Positions 9,881-18,648 of a stretch of DNA of 64,000 nt are shown piece after piece. Every line of letters starts with the position of its first letter. Within the stretch, counting starts at the first letter, position 1. Under the pieces are notes generated by a model. That model was not told where the DNA came from, did not search any database, and worked only from the letters and a program-made list of their open reading frames with translations. Source of the stretch: CBDBFH01 sp965204775 (lineage in GTDB: Bacteria; Pseudomonadota; Alphaproteobacteria; JAPOUT01; G958296285); the NCBI GenBank assembly GCA_965204775.1, contig CBDBFH010000019.1, positions 62,001 to 126,000 of the forward strand, written 5' to 3'. The translations under genes and the position numbers were made by a program.

Positions 9881-11203
9881 ATGAGCAGCCAAGCACCGAC
9901 CATGCGCCCGGGTCTGTCGGCGATCACGCCGGCGCGGCGCACCTATACGCTCTTCATGCTGGTTGTGGTCTATGCCTCGTCGCAGATCGACCGGCAGGTG
10001 ATGGGGATTCTGCTCGAGCCGATCAAACGCGATCTCATGCTGTCCGACACCCAGATGGGCTTCATGAGCGGCTTTGCCTTTGCCATTTTCTACGCGACCC
10101 TGGGGGTTCCGGTTGCCTGGCTGGCCGACCGGTCGAACCGGCGCAACATCATTGCGATTGCGATTGCCCTGTGGAGCGGCATGACGGCGCTGTGCGGCCT
10201 GTCGCAGAATTTCACCCAGCTGGCCCTGGCCCGGATCGGGGTTGGCATCGGGGAGGCAGGCTCCAGCCCGCCCTCGCATTCGATGATTTCCGACCTTTAC
10301 CCGGCGGAGAAGCGCGCCGGGGCGATGGGGATTTTTGCCCTGGGGGTTTATATCGGGGTGATGATCGCCTTCATCGGCGGCGGGGTGTTGAGCGATCTCT
10401 ACGGCTGGCGGGTGGTATTTTTTACTTTTGGCCTGCCCGGCCTTGTGGTTGCCCTTCTGGTGCGCTTCACCCTGGTCGAGCCGAAGCGCGGGGCGGCGGA
10501 CGGGACGGCGCCCCCGGCCCCGGCGCCCGAGATCAACGCGATTGCCGCCGGGTTCCGCCATTTGTGGCGCAGCCGGGCCTCGCGCCATCTGACCCTGGGG
10601 TGCACGCTGGTCTCCTTCATCGGCTATGGCGGGGTGATCTGGGTTCCGCCGTTTCTTGCCCGCTCGCATGATCTGTCGCAAAGTGAGATCGGCCTGATTC
10701 TGGGCCTGATGGTCGGGATCGGCGGCGGGGCCGGCGCGCTGACCGGCGGGTGGCTGGCCGACCGCTGGGGGGGGCGTGATCCGCGCTGGGGGGCCTGGAT
10801 CGTCGCCTTGTCGCAGATTGTCTCGGCGCCTTTTGTGCTCATCTTTTATCTTGCCGACAGCACGCTGATCGCCTTCATATCCTATGCGCCGATCATCTTT
10901 CTGGGGGCTTTTTATCTGGGGCCGACCTTCGGGATGATTCAGTCTCTTGCCCCGCCGCACCGCCGGGCGATGGCGGCGGCGATTCTGCTGTTGATTCTCA
11001 ACCTGATCGGTCTGGGGCTGGGGCCGCAAATGGTCGGCATTCTGTCCGACCTGTTTGAACCCTATGCCGGCAGCGACTCGGTGCGCTATGCCCTGCTCGC
11101 GGTGTCGGTGGTCGGCTTGTGGGCGACGGCGCATTATTATCTGGCCGGGGCGCATTATGCGCGCGAGATCGCGCGAGATCGCGCCGGTGCGCCGTCCCGA
11201 TGA
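9881..11203 (+). CDS. MFS transporter, spinster-like
   Basis: A 440-residue major facilitator with about 12 membrane segments. The conserved loop 2-3 motif is present as GVPVAWLADRSNRRN near residues 76-90, and SSQIDRQVMGILLEPIKRDLMLSD near 30-50 resembles the spinster-type branch often annotated in alphaproteobacterial catabolic clusters. The start ATG at 9881 follows a GGGGGAGCGGG site. The stop overlaps mmsA by 4 nt, so it is the first gene of the valine catabolic operon. A carboxylate or branched-chain intermediate is a reasonable guess for the substrate; this is inference from context only. Confidence 0.88.
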   Translation: MSSQAPTMRPGLSAITPARRTYTLFMLVVVYASSQIDRQVMGILLEPIKRDLMLSDTQMGFMSGFAFAIFYATLGVPVAWLADRSNRRNIIAIAIALWSGMTALCGLSQNFTQLALARIGVGIGEAGSSPPSHSMISDLYPAEKRAGAMGIFALGVYIGVMIAFIGGGVLSDLYGWRVVFFTFGLPGLVVALLVRFTLVEPKRGAADGTAPPAPAPEINAIAAGFRHLWRSRASRHLTLGCTLVSFIGYGGVIWVPPFLARSHDLSQSEIGLILGLMVGIGGGAGALTGGWLADRWGGRDPRWGAWIVALSQIVSAPFVLIFYLADSTLIAFISYAPIIFLGAFYLGPTFGMIQSLAPPHRRAMAAAILLLILNLIGLGLGPQMVGILSDLFEPYAGSDSVRYALLAVSVVGLWATAHYYLAGAHYAREIARDRAGAPSR

Positions 11204-12696
11204 GCGCCGCCCGGCTTCCGCTTTTGATCGGCGGAACGTTTATCGAAAGCCGCAGCCGCAAGGCGCAGGCGGTGCGCAACCCGGCGACGCAGGAGGTGAT
11301 CGCCGAGGTTCCCTTTGCGCTCGAAGAGGAGATCGCCCGGGCGGTGGCGGCGGCGCAGGCGGCGTTTGAAGAATGGCGCCGACGCCCGCTGCCCGAGCGC
11401 GCCCGGCTGATGCTGGCCTATCAGGCGCTGCTCAAGGAGCACCAGGAGGAGATCGCCGGGATGATCAGCGCCGAGACCGGCAAGATTCTGGAGGACGCCC
11501 GGGGCGACATCTGGCGGGGGATCGAAGTGGTCGAGCAGGCGGCGGCGATTGCGCCGCTGATGATGGGCGAGACCGCGGAGAATGTTGCGGGCGGGGTGGA
11601 CACCTATAGTTTTCGCCAGCCGCTGGGGGTGTGCGCGGGGATTACGCCGTTTAATTTTCCGGCGATGATTCCGCTCTGGATGTTTCCGATGGCGGTGGCG
11701 GCGGGCAACGCCTTTGTTTTGAAGCCGTCGGAGCAAGATCCGATGACGCCGGCGCGCCTGCTGGAGCTGTTTTTGGAGGCGGGCGCGCCGCCCGGGATCG
11801 TGCAATTGATTCATGGCGGGCGGGCGCAGGCCGAAGCGCTGATTGCCCATCCGGACGTAAAAGCGGTTTCCTTTGTCGGCTCGGTGGGGGGCGCGCAGGC
11901 GGTCTGGCGGGCGGCGACCGGCGGCCTCAAGCGGGCGCAATGTTTTGCGGGCGCAAAGAATCACATGGTGGTGATGCCCGATGCGCCGAAGGCGGCGGTG
12001 GTCTCGGCGCTGGCCGGGGCGGCGGCGGGAGCGGCAGGGCAGCGTTGCATGGCGATCAGCGCGGCGGTTCTGGTCGGCGAGGCCCAGGGCTGGCTGGACG
12101 AGATCAAAGCGGGTCTGGCCCGGATTCGCCCCGGCCCGGCGCATGACCCCCAGGCGGGCTTCGGGCCCTTGATCAGCCCCGCTGCCCGCACGCGGGTCGA
12201 GGCTCTGATCGCCTCGGGCAAGGCGCAAGGGGCGCGCTGCCTGCTCGACGGCAGCGCCTGCGCGGTCGCGGGCTATCCGAAGGGCAATTGGGTCGGCCCG
12301 ACTCTGTTCGCCGATGTTCATCCGCAGATGGATATTTACCGCGAGGAGATTTTCGGCCCGGTTCTGGTCTGCCTGAATGCGCGCGATCTGGACGAGGCGC
12401 TCGCGCTGGTCAACGCCAACCCTTACGGCAACGGGACGTCGATTTTCACGCGGTCGGGGGCGGCGGCGCGCAAATATCAGCATGAAGTGGAGGTTGGGCA
12501 GGTGGGGATCAATATTCCGATTCCGGTTCCGGCGCCGTTTTTTTCCTTCACCGGCTGGAAGGGGTCGTTTCTGGGTGACCTGCATGCCTATGGCAAGCAG
12601 GCGGTGCAATTTTACACCGAGACCAAGACGGTGATTACGCGCTGGCCTTTGGGCGCGGGCGGGGCCGCGCCGAACACGACCATCCGGCTGGACTGA
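11200..12696 (+). CDS. mmsA: CoA-acylating methylmalonate-semialdehyde dehydrogenase
   Basis: NAD-dependent enzyme converting methylmalonate semialdehyde (from valine) to propionyl-CoA, also acting on malonate semialdehyde. The 498-residue product carries the aldehyde dehydrogenase fold: PFNFPAMIPLWM near 150, the nucleotide loop FVGSVGG near 228, and catalytic Cys283 in GQRCMAIS, the motif typical of the CoA-acylating MmsA branch. It starts at the ATG overlapping the MFS gene stop. With the three genes that follow it completes the lower valine pathway. Confidence 0.93.
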   Translation: MSAARLPLLIGGTFIESRSRKAQAVRNPATQEVIAEVPFALEEEIARAVAAAQAAFEEWRRRPLPERARLMLAYQALLKEHQEEIAGMISAETGKILEDARGDIWRGIEVVEQAAAIAPLMMGETAENVAGGVDTYSFRQPLGVCAGITPFNFPAMIPLWMFPMAVAAGNAFVLKPSEQDPMTPARLLELFLEAGAPPGIVQLIHGGRAQAEALIAHPDVKAVSFVGSVGGAQAVWRAATGGLKRAQCFAGAKNHMVVMPDAPKAAVVSALAGAAAGAAGQRCMAISAAVLVGEAQGWLDEIKAGLARIRPGPAHDPQAGFGPLISPAARTRVEALIASGKAQGARCLLDGSACAVAGYPKGNWVGPTLFADVHPQMDIYREEIFGPVLVCLNARDLDEALALVNANPYGNGTSIFTRSGAAARKYQHEVEVGQVGINIPIPVPAPFFSFTGWKGSFLGDLHAYGKQAVQFYTETKTVITRWPLGAGGAAPNTTIRLD

Positions 12697-12726
12697 GCCG
12701 GGGGCGCGTGCGGCGCGCGGGCGAAG

Positions 12727-13887
12727 ATGGATTTCGAACTGAGCGAAGAGCAAAGGGCGTTCCGCAAGACGGCGCGCGATTTTGCCGAGAAGGAACTGGC
12801 CCCGCAGGCGGCGCGCTGGGACGCCGAGGAGATTTTTCCCAAGGCGCAGATCGCCCGCGCCGGGGCGCTGGGCTTTTGTGCCTTGAGCGCGCCGGCGGAG
12901 ATTGGCGGTCTGGGTCTGCCGCGGCTGGATTCGGTTCTGATCGTCGAGGAGCTGGCGCGCGGCTGCTGTTCGACCACGGCCTTCATTACGATTCACGCGA
13001 TGGCGCTGGGGATGCTGGCGCGCTGGGGGACGGAGCCGGTCAAGCGGTCCTGGGGGCCGGACCTGGCGGCGGGGCGGCGGCTGGCCTCTTATTGCCTGAC
13101 CGAGTCCGAGGCCGGCTCCGATGCGGCCAGTTTGCGCAGCAAGGCCGAGCGCCGGGGCGATGTTTATGTTCTCAACGGGGAGAAGGCTTTCATTTCGGGG
13201 GCGGGGGAGACGGATCTTCTGGTGGTGATGGCGCGCACCGGCGGGCCGGGGGCGCAGGGGATTTCGGCCTTTGCGGTTCCGGCGGATCTGCCGGGGATTT
13301 CCTATGGCGGGCGGGAGAAGAAGATGGGCTGGAACAGCCAGCCGACCGGGCGGATCAGTTTTGACGATGTTTCGGTTTCGGCCTCGCATCGTCTGGGCGC
13401 GGAGGGGGAGGGCTTCAAGATTGCGCTGAACGGCCTGAATGGGGGCCGGCTGAGCATTGCCGCCTGCTCGCTGGGGACGGCGGCTTCGGCGCTGGAGCGG
13501 GCGCGGCGCTATATGCAGGAGCGCCGCCAGTTTGGCCGGCGGCTGGCCGACTTTCAGGCGCTGCAATTCAAACTGGCCGACATGGCGACCGATCTGGCGG
13601 CGGCGCGCCAGCTGGTCTATCTGGCGGCGCACCGGCTGGACCGGGCTCATCGCGACGCGCCGCTGTTTTGCGCGATGGCCAAGCGGCTGGCGACCGATTC
13701 CGGCTTTGCGATTTGCAACGCGGCGCTGCAGATTCACGGCGGCTATGGCTATTTGCGGGCCTTTCCGCTGGAGCGCCAGTTGCGCGACCTGCGCGTCCAT
13801 CAGATTCTGGAGGGGACCAATGAGATCATGCGCCTGATCATCGCCCGCGGACTTTTGCGCGCCGAGGGGATTGAGGATTTGTCGTGA
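12727..13887 (+). CDS. Acyl-CoA dehydrogenase, probable isobutyryl-CoA dehydrogenase
   Basis: FAD enzyme of 386 residues, full length for the family. Visible parts are CLTESEAGSDAAS (FAD and substrate binding, about 126-138), the GEKAFISGAG block near 155, RRQFGRRLADFQALQFKLADM near 262-282, and the end block QIHGGYGYLRAFPLERQLRD. The catalytic base is Glu362 in LEGTNEIM. Position between mmsA and a 3-hydroxyisobutyryl-CoA hydrolase gene points to isobutyryl-CoA to methacrylyl-CoA conversion; sequence alone would allow other short branched acyl-CoAs. Overlaps the next gene by 4 nt (GTGA). Confidence 0.9.
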   Translation: MDFELSEEQRAFRKTARDFAEKELAPQAARWDAEEIFPKAQIARAGALGFCALSAPAEIGGLGLPRLDSVLIVEELARGCCSTTAFITIHAMALGMLARWGTEPVKRSWGPDLAAGRRLASYCLTESEAGSDAASLRSKAERRGDVYVLNGEKAFISGAGETDLLVVMARTGGPGAQGISAFAVPADLPGISYGGREKKMGWNSQPTGRISFDDVSVSASHRLGAEGEGFKIALNGLNGGRLSIAACSLGTAASALERARRYMQERRQFGRRLADFQALQFKLADMATDLAAARQLVYLAAHRLDRAHRDAPLFCAMAKRLATDSGFAICNAALQIHGGYGYLRAFPLERQLRDLRVHQILEGTNEIMRLIIARGLLRAEGIEDLS

Positions 13888-14984
13888 GCGCACAGGTGGC
13901 GTTTTCGCGCAGCGGTCCGGTGGCGCGCGCGCGGCTCGATGCGCCGGAGAAGCTCAATGCGCTGGATCTGGAGATGGCCCAGGCGCTGGACCGCCGGTTG
14001 CAGGATTGGGAGGCCGATGACGCCGTCGCCTGCATTTTTCTGGAAGGGGCCGGGCCGCGGGGGTTTTGCGCCGGGGGGGATGTCGAGAAACTTTATCGTT
14101 CGGCGATAGATCATCCGGGAGGGCCGTGCCCCTATGCCGAGGCCTTTTTCGAACAGGAATACCGGCTTGACTATCGCCTGCACCGCTATCGCAAGCCGGT
14201 GATTGGCTGGGGGCACGGGATCGTCATGGGCGGCGGGCTGGGCCTGATTCAGGGCTGCCGCCACCGGGTGGGAACCGACTCGGCCCGCTTTGCCCTGCCC
14301 GAAGCCCAGATCGGACTGTATCCCGATATCGGCGCGGGCTGGTTTTTGCAGCGCATGCCGGGCGCACTGGGCCTGTTTGCGGCTTTGACGGGGTTGCGCT
14401 TTTCCGGGGCGGATTTGCGCCTTGCGCAGCTGGCCGACTATCTGATTGCCGGGGAGCGGAAAGAAGAGGTCTTCGCCGCTTTGTGCGCGGCGGACTGGCG
14501 CGGCGCGGCGCAGGCCGACCACGCGGCGGCGCAGGCGGTTTTGCGCAGCTTTGAGCGCGAATCCGGTCTGGCCCGGGCGCCGGGCGGGCTGGCCGGGATG
14601 ATCGCGCCGATCACGCAGGCGTGCGGCGCGGGGCGCGTGCAGCAAATCGCCGCCCGTCTGCAGGCCTGGACCGGCGCGCCGAAGGCGATTGGGCAGGCGA
14701 TTGCAACGCTGAAGACGGCCAGTCCCCTGTCGCTCCATCTGATTCACCGCCATGTGACTCAGACGCGGGGCCTGGATCTGGCCGAAGTTTTCCGGCGCGA
14801 ACTGACCCTTTCGGTCAATATTATGCGCCGGGGCGACTTTGCCGAAGGTGTGCGGGCGCGCCTGATCAGCCGGGACAATGCGCCGCGCTGGCGCTATGCT
14901 TCTCTGGACGAGGTTGATGAGTCTTTCGCGGCGGGGCTTTTTGCGCCGCCCTGGAGCGACCATCCGCTGGACGATCTGGCCTGA
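13884..14984 (+). CDS. 3-hydroxyisobutyryl-CoA hydrolase (crotonase superfamily)
   Basis: A 366-residue crotonase-fold protein, longer than simple enoyl-CoA hydratases and matching the hydrolase branch. The oxyanion-hole segments are FCAGGDVEKLY near 52-62 and GHGIVMGGGLGLIQGC near 110-125; LPEAQIGLYPDIGAGW near 138-153 is characteristic of the 3-hydroxyisobutyryl-CoA hydrolase group. It starts with GTG overlapping the acyl-CoA dehydrogenase stop. Hydration of methacrylyl-CoA must be supplied by another enoyl-CoA hydratase, possibly the crotonase at 27079. Confidence 0.9.
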   Translation: MSAQVAFSRSGPVARARLDAPEKLNALDLEMAQALDRRLQDWEADDAVACIFLEGAGPRGFCAGGDVEKLYRSAIDHPGGPCPYAEAFFEQEYRLDYRLHRYRKPVIGWGHGIVMGGGLGLIQGCRHRVGTDSARFALPEAQIGLYPDIGAGWFLQRMPGALGLFAALTGLRFSGADLRLAQLADYLIAGERKEEVFAALCAADWRGAAQADHAAAQAVLRSFERESGLARAPGGLAGMIAPITQACGAGRVQQIAARLQAWTGAPKAIGQAIATLKTASPLSLHLIHRHVTQTRGLDLAEVFRRELTLSVNIMRRGDFAEGVRARLISRDNAPRWRYASLDEVDESFAAGLFAPPWSDHPLDDLA

Positions 14985-15003
14985 CCCGGCTAGGAGGCGG
15001 TTT

Positions 15004-15909
15004 ATGGCGGTTATCGGATTTATCGGTCTGGGCAATATGGGCGCGCCGATGGCGCGCAATCTGCTGGAGGCGGGCCATGTTCTCAAAGTTTTTGACGTTG
15101 CGCGCCCGGCGGTGGAGGCGCTGGCGGGGACGCGCGCGTATGCGGCGGACAGCGCGGCGGCGGCGGTGGAGGGCGTGGAATTCGTGATCTCAATGCTGCC
15201 CGGCGACCGGGAGAGCGCGGCGCTTTATCTGGAGGAAGACGAACTTCTGGCGCAGAGTCCGGCAGGCGCGCTGATTATCGACTGCACGACGGTTTCGCCG
15301 AAGATGGCGCGGCGCCTGGCCGAGGCGGGGCGCCAGGCCGGGCGGGCGGTTCTGGACGCGCCGGTCTCCGGCGGGGTGGCCGGGGCGCAGGCCGCCCGCC
15401 TGACCTTCATGGCCGGCGGGGCGCAGGCCGACTTTGCGCGCGCCCGGCCCATTTTGTCGGCGATGGGGCGGAACATGTTTCTGGCCGGGGGTCCGGGAGC
15501 GGGGGCGGGGGCCAAACTTTGCAACAACCTGCTTTTGGCGATTCAGATGATCGGGGTGTGCGAAGCGCTGCGGCTGGGGGGCAAGGCGGGGCTGGAGGCC
15601 GGGACGCTGTCCGGGATCATGCTGCAAAGTTCAGGGCGCAACTGGGTTTTGGAACTCTACAATCCCTGCCCCGGGGTGATGGAAAGCGCGCCGGCCAGTC
15701 ATGACTTTGCGCCGGGCTTCATGAGCCGCCTGATGCTGAAGGATTTGGAGCTGGCGCTGCGCACGGCGCAAGACGCCGGGGCCGCCGCGCCTTTGGGCGA
15801 GGCGGCGCGCGCGCTTTACGCCGCCCATTGCGCGGCGGGCGGGGCGGAGCTGGATTTTTCAAGCATTATCAATTTTTCCCAAAGCCCTGCGCCCAAAAGC
15901 CTTACGTAA
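15004..15909 (+). CDS. mmsB: 3-hydroxyisobutyrate dehydrogenase
   Basis: NAD-dependent oxidation of 3-hydroxyisobutyrate to methylmalonate semialdehyde, feeding mmsA. The 301-residue product has the Rossmann motif GFIGLGNMGAPMA at residues 5-17, the substrate block DAPVSGGVAGAQ near 118-130, and the catalytic lysine in GAGAKLCNN near residue 170. The ATG at 15004 follows a strong TAGGAGG site. It is the last gene of the valine operon; its final 8 bases overlap the end of the opposite-strand oxidoreductase gene. Confidence 0.94.
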   Translation: MAVIGFIGLGNMGAPMARNLLEAGHVLKVFDVARPAVEALAGTRAYAADSAAAAVEGVEFVISMLPGDRESAALYLEEDELLAQSPAGALIIDCTTVSPKMARRLAEAGRQAGRAVLDAPVSGGVAGAQAARLTFMAGGAQADFARARPILSAMGRNMFLAGGPGAGAGAKLCNNLLLAIQMIGVCEALRLGGKAGLEAGTLSGIMLQSSGRNWVLELYNPCPGVMESAPASHDFAPGFMSRLMLKDLELALRTAQDAGAAAPLGEAARALYAAHCAAGGAELDFSSIINFSQSPAPKSLT

Positions 15910-17011
15910 GACTGGCGAGCATCTCCTTGTCATAGGGGCGCAGGGCGGACCAGTTTTGGCGGCGGACGTGCTGCGGCCAGTCGGGATTGGCGATCAGGGC
16001 GCGGCCAATCGCGGCCAGATCGAAGTCGCCTTTGGCGAGCGCGGCGTCCAGTTGATCGAGGCGCTCCCGGGCCGGGGCGGCGCGGGCCTGCGGCCCATAG
16101 GTGGAGATGAAATCGGTGTCGAGGCCGATTGAGCCGACCGTGATGGTGGGTTTGCCGGTGAGTTTTTTCGCCCAGCCGGCGAGATTGAGAGCCGATCCGT
16201 CGAATTCAGGCTCCCAGAAGCGGCGGGTTGAGCAGTGGAAGGCGTCGACGCCGACGGCGGCCATCGGCGTGAGAAAGGCTTCGAGCTCTTCCGGGGTGCT
16301 GGCGAGGCGGGCGGCGTAATCCTGCTGCTTCCACTGAGAAAAGCGGATCAGGATGGGAAAGTCCGGGGCGGTGGCGCGGCGCGCGGCGCGGATCAGGTCG
16401 CAGGCGAAGCGGGTACGCGCGGCGGCGGTTGCCCCGCCGTACTGATCGCGGCGGCGATTGGTGCCGCTCCAGAAAAACTGGTCGATCAGATAGCCGTGGG
16501 CGCCATGCAGTTCGATTCCGTCGAAGCCGGCGCTGCGGGCGGCGGCGGCGCTGGCGGCATAGGCCGCGACCAGGCGGTCGATCTCCTCCAGGCTCATCGG
16601 CGCGCCCTGGGCGCGGTCCGGTTTGAACAGGCCTGACGGACTCTGGCTGGGGACATTGGGGGCGTCGCTTTTCTCGGGGCGGCGGATGGCGCCGACATGC
16701 CAGATCTGGCAGAAGATCGTGCCTCCCGCCCGGTGCACGTCCTCGGTCACCGCGCGCCAGGCTTCGACGGTGGCCGCATCGATTTTGGGCACGGCGGGGC
16801 CATAGCTCGAGGCCGGGGTCGAGAGGCTGGTTCCCTCGGTGATGATCAGGCCGACGCCGCCCTGGGCGCGGGCGCGGTAGTAGGCGGCGACATCTGCGCC
16901 GGGGCGGCGGCCTGGTGAAAAGGTGCGCGTCATCGGCGCCATGACGATGCGGTTGGACAAACAGACCGCCCCCAGCTGAAAGGGCGAGAACAGCGCGGCG
17001 AAGCGGGTCAT
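15902..17011 (-). CDS. NADH:flavin oxidoreductase, Old Yellow Enzyme family
   Basis: A 369-residue FMN-dependent TIM barrel. The N-terminus LFSPFQLGAVCLSNRIVMAPMTR is the family start, HGAHGYLIDQFFW near 180-192 is the substrate and FMN binding block with the His-x-x-His-like pair, and RRDQYGG follows. The C-terminus holds the phosphate-binding segments (TVGSIGL, DLAAIGRALIANPDW). Such enzymes reduce activated alkenes, nitro compounds or nitrate esters; the natural substrate is not predictable. It starts one base into the stop of the upstream amidase gene, so the two form a two-gene minus-strand unit. Confidence 0.9.
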   Translation of the reverse strand: MTRFAALFSPFQLGAVCLSNRIVMAPMTRTFSPGRRPGADVAAYYRARAQGGVGLIITEGTSLSTPASSYGPAVPKIDAATVEAWRAVTEDVHRAGGTIFCQIWHVGAIRRPEKSDAPNVPSQSPSGLFKPDRAQGAPMSLEEIDRLVAAYAASAAAARSAGFDGIELHGAHGYLIDQFFWSGTNRRRDQYGGATAAARTRFACDLIRAARRATAPDFPILIRFSQWKQQDYAARLASTPEELEAFLTPMAAVGVDAFHCSTRRFWEPEFDGSALNLAGWAKKLTGKPTITVGSIGLDTDFISTYGPQARAAPARERLDQLDAALAKGDFDLAAIGRALIANPDWPQHVRRQNWSALRPYDKEMLASLT

Positions 17012-18507
17012 CAGGCGTGGACCGGCGGCAGGCGCTGGGCCCAGGGGCGGTCGGCTTCCAGTTCATAGGCGAGTTGCAGCAGGCGGCCTTCGCCCCCCAG
17101 GGCGGCGGCGATCTGGATGCCGATGGGCAACCCCGGTTTCGACCATCCCATCGGCACCGACATGGCCGGGGTTCCGGCGACATTGTGCAAAGGGGTATAG
17201 GCGGCATAGCGCGAGAGGCGCGCGCGCAAGCGCTGATAGGGCACGACCGGGGCCTGTGCGCCCAGCTGCGGGGCGGGGGCGGCGGTCACCGGGCTGAGCC
17301 AGGCGTCCCAGGTTTGGAAGAAGCGGGCGACGCGCTGCGAGATCCGGCCAAAGAGGGACAGCGCCCGGGCCAGAGCGGCGTCGGGATCGGGCAAGGCGCG
17401 ATAGGCCAGCGCGAGCGATATGGTCCAGGGTTCCAGAAGATCGGTCTGGCGGGCGGGAGCCAGGCCGGTGCGGCGGGTCGCCTCCTGAGCGGCGGCATGG
17501 CCGAAGAAAGACCAGACGGTCCAGAAATGTTCGATCAAAGAGGGATCGGCCAGCGGGGTGGTTTCGAGGGGGGTTATGCGATGCCCCCGGTTTTCGAGCA
17601 GGGTGGCGGCGCGGCGCACGGCCTGGGCGACTTCGGGATCGGGCATGCGGCCTTCAGCGTCCTGCAAACTCATGACGATTTCAAGGCGCTTTTTGCCCGG
17701 CCCCTCGACGAAGCCGACAGGGGGCAAAGGCCCGTCGGGGCGCTCGGTCAAGGCGAGGAGCAAGGCGCTGTCGCGCACCGACCAGCTGAGGGGGTGGGAG
17801 ATCGACAAGGGCCAGATCGGACGGGTGTCCTGCGCCTGCCGGGGAAAGCGTCCGCGCGAGGGTTTGAGGCCGAAAAGGCCGCAGGCGGCGGCGGGGATTC
17901 GGATGGAGCCGCCGCCGTCGCTGGCCTGCGCGGCGGGGACGAGGCGGGCGGCGACCGCCGCCGCCGCCCCGCCCGAGGAGCCGCCGGACGAGTGGGCGAG
18001 ATTCCAGGGATTGCGGCAGGCTCCCAGCGCCAGGGATTCGGTGGTTGCCATCAGGCCGAATTCAGGAGTGTTGGTTTTGCCGAGGACGATCAGCCCCTGA
18101 TCTTCGGTTTTGTCGGTATAGGGCGATTGCCAGTCGGCGACGTCATTTTTGAACATGCGCGAGCCCCGGGTGAAGCGCGCGCCGCGATAGGGGTTGAGGT
18201 CCTTGAGGAGATAGGGGACGCCCCAGAGGGGCCCGCCGGTGCGGGCGGCTTCGGCCCGCGCCCGGGCGCGGGCGAAGGTTCGGGTGACGACCGCATTGAG
18301 CGCCGGATCGATGCGCCGGATGCGCTCGATGGCGGCGGCGACCAGTTCCGCCGCGCTGGCTTCGCCCCGGGCGACGAGAGCGGCCTGGGTGATGGCGTCG
18401 CTTGCCGCCAGAGCCTCCGGGCCGCCCGGCCATGAGCGGCACGCGGCGGGGAAGAGCGCGGCGATGCCGCTCGAGGCCATGATTTTAAGAAAGTCTCTGC
18501 GCTCCAT
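17011..18507 (-). CDS. Tat-exported amidase (amidase signature family)
   Basis: A 498-residue amidase. It starts MERRDFLKIMASSG, a clear twin-arginine signal (RRDFLK) with a short hydrophobic region to about residue 35, so the enzyme is folded in the cytoplasm and exported. The Ser-cisSer-Lys triad is visible: Lys near 100 in YLLKDLN, the Gly/Ser box HSSGGSSGG near 170-178, and Ser in QASDGGGSIRIPA near 195. The start at 18507 has a GGAAGGA site. The frame is open far upstream but only this ATG gives a Tat signal. Substrate unknown; the Old Yellow Enzyme gene follows with a 1-nt overlap. Confidence 0.9.
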   Translation of the reverse strand: MERRDFLKIMASSGIAALFPAACRSWPGGPEALAASDAITQAALVARGEASAAELVAAAIERIRRIDPALNAVVTRTFARARARAEAARTGGPLWGVPYLLKDLNPYRGARFTRGSRMFKNDVADWQSPYTDKTEDQGLIVLGKTNTPEFGLMATTESLALGACRNPWNLAHSSGGSSGGAAAAVAARLVPAAQASDGGGSIRIPAAACGLFGLKPSRGRFPRQAQDTRPIWPLSISHPLSWSVRDSALLLALTERPDGPLPPVGFVEGPGKKRLEIVMSLQDAEGRMPDPEVAQAVRRAATLLENRGHRITPLETTPLADPSLIEHFWTVWSFFGHAAAQEATRRTGLAPARQTDLLEPWTISLALAYRALPDPDAALARALSLFGRISQRVARFFQTWDAWLSPVTAAPAPQLGAQAPVVPYQRLRARLSRYAAYTPLHNVAGTPAMSVPMGWSKPGLPIGIQIAAALGGEGRLLQLAYELEADRPWAQRLPPVHA

Positions 18508-18648
18508 GCCTGTTTCCTTCCTGTCCGCCTGACGGGGACGGGGCAAAGGATAAGAGCAAACCGGCGCGATTGGAAAGTTTATTTCGCTGTTTTTTGCTAT
18601 CCTTCCTGCCGGTTTTTCCAAAGCAGAGCAGGCGCGGGAGGGGTGAGA

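Noticed and set aside
11155..13893. A 912-codon open frame on the minus strand opposite the MFS stop, mmsA and acyl-CoA dehydrogenase genes
   Set aside because: It has no recognisable motif and Arg/Pro/Gln-rich composition, the usual result of reading the opposite strand of very GC-rich genes. The plus-strand genes are clear families.
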